The notes beneath the pieces are model-generated. The model worked only from the letters and a program-made list of their open reading frames with translations. It ran no database searches and was not told the DNA's origin. Below are positions 34,975 through 46,995 of a stretch of 64,000 nucleotides of DNA, piece after piece. Position 1 is the stretch's first letter. Every line of letters begins with the position of its first letter. Made by a program: the position numbers and the translations under genes. Source of the DNA: Angiostrongylus vasorum (Eukaryota; Nematoda; Chromadorea; Rhabditida; Metastrongylidae); the NCBI GenBank assembly GCA_018806985.1, contig JADANN010000409.1, positions 1,364,001-1,428,000 of the forward strand, read 5' to 3'.

Positions 34975-35790
34975 AGAGATGGTTAAGAAGTGGTCTTGAA
35001 AATTATATAACGATGATTGACATCCCACCCAATACCCTACGCCGTCAGTTAGTTCGCAACCGTCTCTATGATCGGTTTGTGCAGCTCAGAAAACTGTATG
35101 ATCTGTCCTAACGGGAGAGACGGGGGATTGCATGAGTTCAGGTATAATATACTTGATCTCATGTAACGCATGCGGTGAGGAATATATTGGGGAAAACGGG
35201 TAGATCACTTTGTGTCCGCATAAAAGAACATCTAGATGGGAAAGTTAAAATTCGTCAAAACACTCCTCTAGGTACGCATAGGGCACAAAAGCACAACGGC
35301 GATGATTTTGAAGTGACTGTGCGGATCCTGGAGCAGGAGTCGAAAACATCAACGCGCAAGACTCTTGAGGCATTTTAGATAAATTTCATAAATCCAAGGA
35401 TGAACCGGAAAGACGAATGCCTCACTATCACACGTGACCTGGCGCCCTATTTCAAAATGATATTTTGACCCCGGGGTGTGTCGTGCTCGCGACCCCACGT
35501 GAACAACGCGTGGGCCAGTCCCACTCGTTACATCACGGTGAGTAGCCTTTCAGTATGACCGTAGCATCCTAACCCACCATCTATTTAAAACTTTGATCTT
35601 CATTAATACTTTAGCCTTTTACACCGAATAACTAAAGTATTCTAATATAAAATATGTGCGGGTTCTGAGGAAGGCGAAATCGCCGAAACGTCAGCCATCG
35701 ACCAACAACACCAACAACAACGACAACGACAACGAAGACCTATACCAACCTCGCATCAGCTAAAGAAGATCACTTTATAAGATCATATAA
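34975..35790 (+). mobile_element. Penelope-like element relic with GIY-YIG endonuclease domain
   Basis: Joined across three frame shifts, the reading gives IPPNTLRRQLVRNRLYDR (about 35015-35070), CMICPNGRDG, GIIYLISCNACGEEYIG, KTGRSLCVRIKEHLDG and NTPLGTHRAQKH. It continues past a TAG to MNRKDECLTITRDLAPYF. This is the linker plus GIY-YIG endonuclease end of a Penelope-like retroelement. The tail near 35665-35715 carries GAGGAAGGCGAAATCGCCG. The shifts sit in an AAAA run (35090-35093), a GGGGG run (35122-35126) and a GGGG run (35189-35192), each one base too long. The reverse transcriptase itself is absent. It lies upstream of cho-1. Confidence 0.82.
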
Positions 35791-36129
35791 ATAAACATAA
35801 GTGGATAAATCAATGGTGGGTGGGCGAAAAGTACAGAAATGTAGGTAGTGGTTTTTAAGTGATTAGAGTGGCTTAAGTGGAAAACACGAAATATTTGACG
35901 ATTCCAGAAGTTGAAGATGACACTTTCTAGCTTTTAAAGCTACTGAAATAGGACATTATTGATTACAGACAGAAAGATGTTGGATTTTCCTTTTTTCTGT
36001 TGTTGTTGGAAGAGCCCCGAATAGTGTTGCATGATGTTGCTGATCTTCTGAATTTCTTCAAAAACTTCTATGAGGTTCAAATTTATGCACACTTCAGCGT
36101 TTTCGACGTGGAAATACCTCATCGAATGT

Positions 36130-36392
36130 TTATTTTTTCATTTACTTCCTACTAGCATTTTCACGGAAGGATATTATGCGAAGGCAATCACGCCAATGCT
36201 GAAATATTCACAAAACTTGGACCACGCGCCGACCGAACCACGATTTCCCGTTCCGAGACTCGCGCACTACACACTGTGCCACGGAGTTCCTTGTTCTGCG
36301 TTTCTCTCAGCTAGTTTTCTATCTGGTTATCGTGGTCCAATTTGGCACGGAGTCTAAGTCTTGCGAATATCTCAGCATTATTGTGACACCTC
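36130..36392. mobile_element. SINE-2 inverted pair
   Basis: ATGCTGAAATATTCACAAAA (about 36197) faces TTGCGAATATCTCAGCATTA (about 36362). The centre carries reversed A box and B box sequence (CACTGTGCCACGGAG). Confidence 0.68.
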
Positions 36393-38694
36393 ATGTAAAT
36401 TGCACAAAAGAAGGCTCTATTTCTGTGTTCTTTCGTAAAGGAGTTGCTCCAAAAGATAAAAGAACCTGCAAAGTATTTTGCCAAGTTTTCTCAGTTCAGT
36501 AGTCGATTGTTCATCGGAAATTCCCAAAGCGCATATTGAAGACGACAAAAAATTCTTCCATAAAAGGTTTTTGAAATCCTTTCAGAATTTCTTACGGAAA
36601 GTCAAAGGAGAAATTTCCGGGCGGCTAGTGACGCCAGATATATCCCAATTTGAGACTGTTACCGTTTTTTAAGGTTCTCTTAATTTTGCTATTCATATTA
36701 GTTCCATTCATTGAAGTAAGTCTATCCTTTGGCTACAAATTTCCTTCATGTTAGGTTGTTATTAGCACAGGGATAAAAGTAGTAAACATAATTAGAATTC
36801 ATACAATAAGAGAATACAAAAATAGAAATGCAATAGCATTCTATGGATTTTCGAGGAGACTACAAGCATCTGAAGAACCTAGGATGATCTGAAATGGTTT
36901 CATACACAGGAGGAATTTCATTTCTACCTTGTTTGCTTTCAGAAACGTTGCGAAAAAATGAACTATTGAGGAATTTCACACGGTGCTTAGGAATTTCGGC
37001 TTTGTTCAAATAAAATATTCTTCGTCGATCTTTAAGCGATTGGTATGACACATGACACTATTCAAACTGCAATTAGAACAGCTAGCAAAACCATATGAAG
37101 AAGTGTCTTTGCTCGTGCTACATCAGGTCTTCAGATTCTTTTGGAGAAAATCAGAAAACTCCATTCACTTGGACGAAGTGCGTTCCGCATTGAAGCTAGA
37201 GAGATGAACTGGTAATGATAGATAATACGGTAGATGAAAGTGTAGGAAGCCCAAAATGTGTGCGTAAATGAGCATCATAGGAAAGTTTACAAATAAACGA
37301 GTGAATATAAGATTTGTAGAATATGAAGGATTCCTGGATCGCTCGAAAAATCAGTGATTTTTGGAGTGGATGGAGGACTACACGCAAGAAGACTGGATGA
37401 AATCGGAGGGAGAGAGAGAGGAAGAGAGAGGGAGATGAATAAGAAATTATGAGTGGATCAGTAAGAACGAGGCGCCGACGAAAGCTCGAAGCTTACTTCT
37501 CCTCATCGAAGAGACCTTTGTGCACCTTTGTGTTCTGGTTAGCATTTACAGTTAGGGAAAATAATTAGCAGGAAATGCAATAGCTCTGACGTGTGTCGGG
37601 TATTCCTAGAAAAATCAACACATCGGCGCGACATCGTCGGCAGTGCGGACACCGGCAGTGAAAAATCTGGGCGGGATGTCGTCGCGAACATGGAAAGCGA
37701 TGAATAAAACATCGAAGACGGAGGAGTTTCGACAGTCTGTGAGGCTTTATTTAGACTTAAAGCATTTCTTCCTTCATCGTGCCACTCTGCGAAAGTCATG
37801 GTATCATCGTTATTCGGTAGAGCTCAGTGTTTTTATATTTGAAGATTAAAGAGTTTTACTTTATTGCTTAGTATTCAAGTAGAACTGGACAGGGAAATCG
37901 TCATTTAGAGTGGTGAATGGTACAACAATTTGCTTCTCGTTTTTGTTATTTCAATCCATGCTGTTTTTTCTCACCACTGTGAATGCAGAATGTTGTTGTG
38001 ATTTCCCACAATTTGTGTCCTGACTTTCAATTAAAATGACTCCCTTCACTCTTCGTACACAATCATTCTTAATAAATGGCGTTATGCTGACGGTCCACAG
38101 CGCCAAAAAGGAGTCTGTGCATCTTCGGCTGCTCAACATGGTGATCATTTCCGTAGGATTGGGAGTGGTGGACGAGTTGGAAGAATGAGAGAATCGTGGT
38201 TTAATTAGGATCCCGTCGTCATAGAATTTCAGTCGCTGTTCCGATTATGTGTTGATGACGATTTTGAGCCAATCAGTTCTCGACGTAGGTCTACCTCATT
38301 TCTCAAGCAAAATTTGTCTAGTAGAAATCAATCACATTATTTATGTAGAAATTATGCCATAGCAATGAAAGGAATAAATACAATGGACGCTTTTTTCCAT
38401 TGGTAAAGAACGCATTTGTATTCTTTTCAACGGTTCCCAAGCGAGGTACTATCATATAGGTTTCAACCACATTGTTTCTTACCAGCTCGCAGCTAGTTCT
38501 AACGACATTATCATTTTTTTTATTTTATATGACCCGTCTTCACGTTTACTGTGCGTATCCCAGCACTTCCCACATTCGATTCTTTTCTCGCATCCATTGT
38601 CCATGAAGATCTTCCAACTTCTAGGTGTGGCTTCGGTTGCTACTTGAGGATTTTTATTTCATCTTGAATGTCGTAGAATGCTCGTCGACCAATT

Positions 38695-38884
38695 CTCCCT
38701 GGAGACCTGAGATAGCCGCGCTAGAGCATTCCCAGTTGGATAGCAGAGAGTGATATTTTCCCCAGACAAGTCCGGTACCAATTTTCCGATCCCGGACGGA
38801 TGAGGGGCTTGGTTGGCCAAAAGCAGAATCGAACTAGCACCTTGCTCGTGATGACGGATATCACTACCATTGTGCTATCCGTCC
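38695..38884 (-). mobile_element. SINE-4 head fragment
   Basis: In reverse: GGACGGATAGCACAATGGTA (A box), GTGCTAGTTCGATTCTGC (B box), then a CGGACTTGTCTGGGG block resembling SINE-1's middle. Confidence 0.65.
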
Positions 38885-39726
38885 ATTCTAAAGACATTGA
38901 CCGAAATATTATGTGCAATAGTGATTTTTCCGGGAGAGTCAATGAGTTTCATATAAATCTTCTGGGGACCATGTATTGAACTGCAATTTCACTTTTATTT
39001 TCAGGACTAATCGATAAAAAATGCTGTTTAATAATGGTTAGTTGTGCATGAAATTGAATTCTGTAGAAGGCAGAGCATTATTTCCTGTCTTTTGTTAGAT
39101 GACAGCGAACTCCAGTTTTGAGCAGCTGAGGACGACTTCGCTGGTTTATTCGAAAGATTCCAGTGTAGATCTCCACAGATGCTTCTGAGTTATTTCTATG
39201 GAATCTCATTTCAATTATTGGAGTTCTTTATTGGTGCTAGAAAAAAAAGCGAAGATAGGTTCGGAAAAGTTGTCGTGGGAAACACGCCGCATTCGAAGAC
39301 CAGTGGTTGGAGAAAGTCCGGCTCAGCAACACGAATCATTTCCATCGCACAAGGTCTAAGCGATGGATAGTCGATCTCTTTAAGCGAAAATCGATTACTT
39401 CAGTGTTACAATTGAATTAAAACTCTAATACAATTTATCTCGCACGATTTATCTCTACTGATAATACTACGAACCTTATGGTTCAATCTATGATTTGATT
39501 TCCGCACAATCCGCTGCAGTTTTGAAGGGTGCACTAAAACATTTTGACATCAGCTCTCTCAGATGAGTTTGATAGAGAGCATTTGGACTTTCGTTGTGGT
39601 TCGCGAGAAACACAGGATATTTCCTTTGCGGACTTTAAACCAGAGTGAGTAAACCTCCATATATTCACGTAGTCGATTTAGCCAGGTGATAAAAGCGACA
39701 ATCGCATAGCTAACAAGTGCTGGTTG

Positions 39727-39965
39727 TCTAAAGCAGTGCTTAAAGGTGATCTCCAATACATATTTGCTAGTTGGCTGGATCCAGCACTCCGAGCGAACGA
39801 AGCCTTCTATCTATCCGAGGTCGCCATATTGTCAGCAGACTTGCCTGTGAGGATAAAAAACACTGACTTGCTAAGGGGCCTCAGAATATCATTGTGTAGT
39901 TCAAATTTGTCTTCAATCACATCTGTCATGCTTGATGAAGTCTTTTCCAAGTATTGATTAATGTC
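39727..39965 (+). mobile_element. SINE-1 copy, degenerate
   Basis: GTCTAAAGCAGTGCTTAAAG head, GCAGACTTGCCTGTGAGGAT middle, TCACATCTGTCATGCTTGAT near the 3' end. Confidence 0.5.
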
Positions 39966-40434
39966 AAACATTCTACACCTTGAGGTTTTCAATCATAAGA
40001 ACAATAACAACGCTATCAGTACAGGTTGTTAAAAGTTGATATCGAGAATTAATGTAAGAAAGGAGAGTGAGGACAACATTAGTAATTTATTAATACAAAA
40101 TGTAGGATAGTATAGGATTTACGAAGCTGAGATGGAGAAATGATAACCAAGTTCGTAACAAGAGAAAGGCTCATAAACACTGTTTGTAATGAGCGGATAA
40201 TTCTGTAAGGGTTGTTGCTCCAACGCAGGTAGTGTTGTACAAGCTGCCACAATTCTTTCTTGCGAACTTCAGAAGATTCTATAGTTGACTAAAAAAAAAT
40301 CTGGAGTTTCAAAGGAGGTATTGTATGCTTCCTAGGGAGCAGCTACTTGCTTCAGCCGGAGTTTTTCACATTCAGGATGGAGTATATAGAGCTTCGCTTC
40401 GATCGAAATAAAACAGTTCTGAAGCTGCGTATGG

Positions 40435-40560
40435 TGAAGACTCGGGAACGTTCTAGTGTAGTTGTCCCAGATTTCCAGAGAGAATCAATTCAACCAGCAT
40501 TCAGTGAGAATGATGAAAATGGCAAAATCCTCAAGCAGCAGACAATTCCATGCGCATATC
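40435..40560 (+). mobile_element. SINE-4 body fragment
   Basis: TTCCAGAGAGAATCAATTCA, ACCAGCATTCAGTGAGAATG and AAATCCTCAAGCAGCAG align with 5762-5830. Head and 3' end missing. Confidence 0.5.
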
Positions 40561-41749
40561 CGAGAACCTACGTGGGTGATATACATGGGAAGCGAGCTGA
40601 ACTAAGGACCATGAAGGCCATTCGAGTCCCCTTTGAGCGAATAGCAATTGATAGCAAAAGTATTGCGAAGTTACTGAACAAGGTACAAAAATTCAAGGGT
40701 CGTTTCTCATACAGAGTTTAGTGCCTTTTTGCCCATATTAATACAGGAAGGTTACGGCGGCTATTGATGTTTAGCACGTTATAACATCCAGAATTTTTGA
40801 ACTACTGTTAAAAATGTTTCAGAAGAGAGGTGGTCAAGAAACCAGAGAATGCACCAAGAAGTTCATCATCTCCTTAGAGTATTTACATTCTAAGGGAGCC
40901 AAATCAGTATGACAACGGCCATGTATCTGAAGCTGAAGTTCAAGGCTTCTATTAACCTACAAAGAGACTAATGCGACATTTAATTCCAGATTAAGAACTA
41001 TAAAGAAATCCTGACAATAAATTTTTGCTTCATTCTAAAAGCTGAATGACATCGATAGTTTAAGAGCCGTAAAAGTATTACCTAGATTACTTGTAATTCC
41101 GCTAATTATCGAGTAACTCGATCGTGCACCAGTTCTCCACTCGTCCGTGTTAGGCGCGACGGCAAGCTAACGAGCATTACGTACTCGACGACACACTGAG
41201 GTCCTTATTTAATACTCTTGGATACGGTACCTACCCGTGGTCCAGCATCCATTGCAACCATAATAGCTTCACAAACCCAAGGACATTCCGTCAAGCTTTC
41301 CTGGAGTAGACGTAGGCATTTGGATGAATGGATAAGCGGAAAACAATCCGCATACACCAATTTACACATGCACACACATGCATGAATATGTGTACGTACA
41401 TACGCAAAGCACTAGCAAATCTGGCACAACACAGACAAAAAGCTCATCCCTTGAATAATCCTGCGCCCCGAAAGCAGTACAAGTTCTTTTTTCGTACATG
41501 CTTAACACACCATCTGAAAATCCGCGGTGTGCTTCTCTACAGCTGCTTTTCTAATTCCTAAATACCATAAATCCATGCTACCTTAGGAAATAGCAAGTCA
41601 GTAAAATTGAACTGAATTTTGCTTTTTCTTTTCAACGGCACATAGCAGACTTTAACGAACATCTCGTTCCGAAATCATGCTTTCGCCATCCAATTTTACT
41701 TCAGCTTTGACTTTTCCTTTTTCAACATTTTAGTTGACTAAGAACAAAG

Positions 41750-42038
41750 AATGGTGCGTGTGGCACAATGGTCGGAGCCGCCCAGGAACACCCATGTGGA
41801 ATCGATCCCTACGCCCATAGCCTACCAAGCCTTCCATCCCTCCGGTGCCGGCAAATTGATAGCAGACTTGTCTGGGAGGATAGCAGCACTGGCTCAATAC
41901 ATCGGTAGGCCACCGCGAGTCATTGTAAAGGGCAGGTATGCGTTCAATCACCTCTAAACGATTCTTAATGAAGTCGAATGAATGGCGCACCCCTAAGGGT
42001 TGATTAACGCCGAGAGCTTTATTCTCTTTTTATTAAGA
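41750..42038 (+). mobile_element. SINE-1 copy, well kept
   Basis: GTGTGGCACAATGGTCGGAG head, GCAGACTTGTCTGGGAGGAT, then AACGCCGAGAGCTTTATTCT tail. Confidence 0.85.
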
Positions 42039-45000
42039 CCAAAGAAATTGTCAATAGGAGACATACTCTGTAATGTATTTTCTATTCTTTTTTTTTCAGC
42101 TTTTTCAATGCCTTACGCACGAAATTCGTGAGAAATGTGAGGAATGCGCAATGGTTTGGAAGAATGCGTGAACGTTTACAAGGAAAAAAGACGTCACATC
42201 AAACACATAAGGAGTAAATTAAGACGACAATCTTTGATCCTGCAATGTCTGTGGTTTCACAGTTCGAACTGCTCTTTCAGAGCGGATGTGAAGTATCCAG
42301 GACATGTCTATGCTCTAAACAGGGGCCAATTCCTCGCTCACATCCGAACTTTACGGAGATCTTTACTCGGGGGATGCGACGAAAGATGTTTGGAGCGTCG
42401 GACCACGGAAGTATGGAACACTTTTCCATTAAAGTCATTGGTTGAGCTAATTAATAATAATCTTTTTTCTTTGAACGTGGTCGCTGGCTTGGCAAAAGAA
42501 ACCCGAGAGCCAAGTTGCTAGATAAAATCTGCATGCCTGAAGACACGAAGAGACGACGAAGTCCCTGATTCAATTCGCTCCTCAACATAATCCACTTTGT
42601 TGTGCACTTCAAAAACCTCCACTAAGCGTTTTACTTGTTGTTCTTCAACGTCGGCACATTCGGGCGTTTATAAACTCTACATCTTCAAATGGAAAGGAAA
42701 ACTTGTAAGAATATGCAAGAAAGAATGCAAGAAAAGATTGATCAAAGTTAGAAAACAAGTGATCCAAACAGAAAATGTTCGTTAACACATTGACGAACAC
42801 TTAGGGCTTAAGCTCATCGGTAATTGTTGGTAGCTTTTGAACAACTAGAATGCTTAAAAGTATAAGAACTTACAAAACTTACAAAAGACACTGTACACTA
42901 TTGCTGCATGGAATTATTGAGATAAAAAATCAGTCTTTTTTCGAAACGAAAACGCGGAACCGCCCACATTTATGACCCATTCATGGACATCGTCATGTTC
43001 TGACAAACGACATCGCTTTTCTTCAATCGTTTCACCGCTTGAATAACGAGTTTCGACGAAGAAAAGTGGAAAAAACTAAAAGAACGCGAAGAAATGCCCC
43101 ACGGACTCCGGAAAGTCCGAATTTGATCGTGATAGAAAATGCCTATTTGTGCATGTATGCTTAGAGTTCAAAAACGAAACCATTCGACAATCTATGAGTC
43201 ATATATGGCTCATATTTTCCTTACTCTGTTAAAGTTGAACTACTGTTAAGACGCTAGCGAGGAAGTTACTCCTATTAAGGAGGAAGAGGGAAAATGCGGT
43301 AGAATTTATGTTGGATAACAGGGGTTGATTTCCAATGAAATCTGAGAGGCATGGTAACGCGGAACGACTATTCGAATAGCTTAATTTGGTAATTGTGTAG
43401 AAGGCTTTTTTGCAGCAAACTGGAGAGTGAATATCAAACCAATCTTTATGAATAGGTTATTTAGTTTTCGATTCAAAAAAATCTTAAAAATCAAAGAAAA
43501 CTGAAAAGCTTCCAAGAATTTGAGAAGGATGAAATTAGATGAAGGCACAACCAGAGAAGAGGCATCGATTCCCTGCTAGCAGAATGTCTCCCTTGGGAAC
43601 ATATCAAGCGTTTCGCTAACACCAAAATGTACATCACCTCAAAACCCCATTTCTGGCTCCTTACATCGACGGCAGCGGCAAGCATAGGATATTCTATAAA
43701 AATAAATTTAAAACACCCTAAACCGTGACAAAACAGTCGTAGGCGAATCGAATTATTTGTGCTTCAATTATAAGCCCTTGATTTGTTAACTTTTTCTCAT
43801 TATCCCGAGAGGCCCCAGCTTATATGTGGATATGAGACAGGGTCTGCTTATTTAGAGATAACAAAAAGAAATCACTTCCCACTCATAGTAATGTTAAAAG
43901 CTTGTAACGAAGTTGAATGTGGGAGGACGAATATATTCACTGATGAAAAACCGGCAGATCTTGAGGTGAGTGATTTTGAGTCGCTAAGTCGTCAGACCAC
44001 ACGGTCTCAAGCTAGGTGGCAACTAGAGGGTTGGAAGCCCTAGAGAAGCTATTACATATATTTGTGCTACAACTCAAGCCCCTTCAAGGATAGACTCCCA
44101 CTTACTACCTTCATGGACTATGTGGTACCATTTGTGTCTATGTCGACACATTAACTCATATGTGCTATGGTTGTATGTGGGTAGTGTCTTGAACCGACCA
44201 ACGGTATGCCACTATATGAGCAGCTAGTATTGTACATAGAGGACTATTCGAGGTCGTCCCCAAACAATCTACACTACTTTATAACAGCTTGACAAACCAG
44301 CCAAACCTGCACATGCAGCAACAATGGCAGAGCAATCCCTTGCTATCCTCTCGTCAAAAGCTTGAATAAATATGCGAGACCATGTAGAGTTACGAAACTG
44401 AAATTTTGATACCAATTCACTGAAAGTTCTAAGCCCGAACTCTTTTAAATCTGATAAAGACACCATATAATTTATGCATGCGTTTAATGGGATGCAGCAG
44501 TCCCTTCTGTGTATGTGAAATTATAGTCTGTTGATTAAGAAATCATCTTCGTCGCAAATGTTTCAAAAATGCAACCTCACATAGAAAAACTTTATGCGTG
44601 GACGAGCAGATCTCATCTGGTGCGGAAGTTCGGAGTCGAAGCATAGAAGGTGTAAATGGAAAGAAAGGATTGGTGTAGTTGGTTATTGACGTTATTACAG
44701 GTGATACAAATGATATGGACAAAATCCTATTACCACTGCTGGCGGTAATATAAAAGGAGAATAAACCTCCCACCAAATCATTCTTGTAGTCGACCAAATG
44801 TTATCCTTGTTCCGCTAGTTTCTCCAGCTAGCTGCAGTTCCCATGAACGACTTCCGATTTTGTTGTAATTTTGGTTGCTTGTAGTGAGCTGTGGACCAGA
44901 TTTGTTTCTTACATGGACGAAGCCAGTTAGTAGTTGTGTACTCTAACACAGCTGAGCTCGCCTAATGGTCTTTTCGGGTCAGACTTGAAATCTGGAAAAG

Positions 45001-46420
45001 TTCCTATTCATACCGACTGCAAATTACCACATTTTTACAAGATGAAATATCACACGCGAGAATCGCAATCTGGCTTGAACGGAGAAAGTAATCTTGGCGA
45101 GGATATCTAAACTCTCCATGATGACCGAGAGAAATTAGCTCTAATGCCCTGCTAAGGCGGGAAGCTTAAGGAACGTAAAATTTCGGAAAGTTTTTTCTGT
45201 TAGAAAAGGAAGCTGAAGAGCAAACAAAACGCCAATGTTCCTTCACACAAGAATCAAACAGCTCAAACTGGGCTTTGAGAGTGCAAGAAAAGAAAATCGT
45301 ACCGATCCGGTAAAATAGACAGGAAACCGACATTTTGCTGGTATTCGCACGATTTTCCGAGATTTATGATGGGGGAACAATCCCGCCACTCAAGCAGATA
45401 AGTGCGCCAAATAAAACACTAAACTGACGTGCGCAGTTGCTTTGGAGTTAAGCAGCTTACCGATTTGTTCGATCACCCGGTGTACCAAATCAACGATGGG
45501 AGATAAAGAGCAATGTCCCATAAGATTTTCATGCCTCTATCAGTCTCCGTCCTATAGAACTTATCTCTATATGGATTATTGTCACACTTTCCAACGACAA
45601 CTCCTCTCTCATGTTTCTTTCTTCCTTAGTTCTCACTTTTCTTTTGCCATCTTAGCATCAGATTTGCAATTCCAGACTGAAATGTAAATAGCTTTTCGAT
45701 ATTTCTATTACTTTTCATGAGTAATTTTTTTTTCTTTAACCAACCAGTGCTGAAAGGTGCCAAACTTTACTTGTCAATCTCATCCGGATTCCTCAACAGT
45801 GAAAATCAATCTTCTCAATGGGAGATGACATAGTACTGGACTCTGCCTGTCATTCTTCCAGTTGAGTCACAAGTTGAGCAACATTTTGTGACGAAGGAGA
45901 AGTGCGCCAATCGATGCGGTAGGCGGAATTTCCAAAACAGCACGAATAGCGACGACTTCGTTAGAACTCCACTGATGCGATCACACAGAGGAGACATACA
46001 TACACAAGGGAAGATTTTAACACCCCCCAAACTAACTAAGCGGGATTATGGCGATGATGTTATATTTTAGAACTTTATACAAAACCGCATGCAGAAGCTT
46101 CGCATAGATAATTGCGTCTAATTTACAAGGTAATCTAATATTCGTCACTATTCGTCACGTATTCCAATATCATCAACATTAACGAATTACAAGCCATAGG
46201 CTGATAATTCAAGTCAATAAAAACATCTTCTAAAGAGAATATAAGATTCCAGAAGTTTCATTATAGGTGATTCGAACATTGTGCTATCAACCTGTGAAGC
46301 CAGCACTATTGGACATTCAAATGTCCGAGCAGGCTAAATACCAAACAGTGTATTCTATGTTAAATATTTGTTTTGTTTTATGCTAAGTGTTCTAAAAAAA
46401 ACAACAAAATCAGTAAAAGC

Positions 46421-46684
46421 ATAAGGCATTAAATCCTTAAAGGACTTGCCATGCATTCGACTTCATTAACTATCTTTAGAGGTGATTGGACGCATATTAC
46501 CTTTACGATGACTTGTGGTGGCCTACCGATGTACCAGTTCACTGATCCCATGCTTCCAAGCAGGTATGGTACCAATCTGCCGACCCCGAAATGATGGAGG
46601 TTCAATGAACTCGGGGTGTGAGCTCGAGCTAAGACGACCATGCTTGTATCACAGGGCACCTCTAAGCACTGCGCTACACGCACC
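46421..46684 (-). mobile_element. SINE-1 copy
   Basis: Downstream of pwp-1. Reverse head GTGTAGCGCAGTGCTTAGAG. The AACGCCGAGAGC tail is replaced by AAGGATTTAATGCC. Confidence 0.7.
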
Positions 46685-46995
46685 CCTTAATATGTCAAAG
46701 AACAGAAGCAGCAATCTTCAAAAAGATTTCTTCTTGAGTTATTCAGAATCAACTTTCTTTCCATATCATGATTTGTTACTAAAGAGGATTCTGAGGTCGA
46801 TTTCGCTAACGAAATTTTTTGTATAGACCTCAATAAATCATTCGTGTGTAGCCGCTCTCAACATTATTGCTCTAGCCAACGGATTCTCTGTTTTCATCCC
46901 TTTCTGTTAGTTCTTAACATAGACAAGATATAAATTCTAACAACAACAAGCAACGTGTACTTTCCAATCAACAAAAATGTCAAGTATGTACTTAA

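Larger units (their letters stand above)
34186..46995. other. Interval between cho-1 start and pwp-1 end, mostly unassigned
   Basis: It contains the Penelope relic, three SINE-1 copies, one SINE-2 pair and SINE-4 fragments. The cho-1 promoter should be at its left end. An open frame at 42144-42521 (+) and a shorter one at 43783-44043 (+) were examined; neither matches a family I know. The rest (36400-38690, 42540-46420) shows nothing I can support. Confidence 0.5.

Noticed and set aside
42144..42521. 125-codon open frame, + strand
   Set aside because: No family recognised, no splice context that extends it, and a competing frame (42245-42445) of similar quality; left unassigned.
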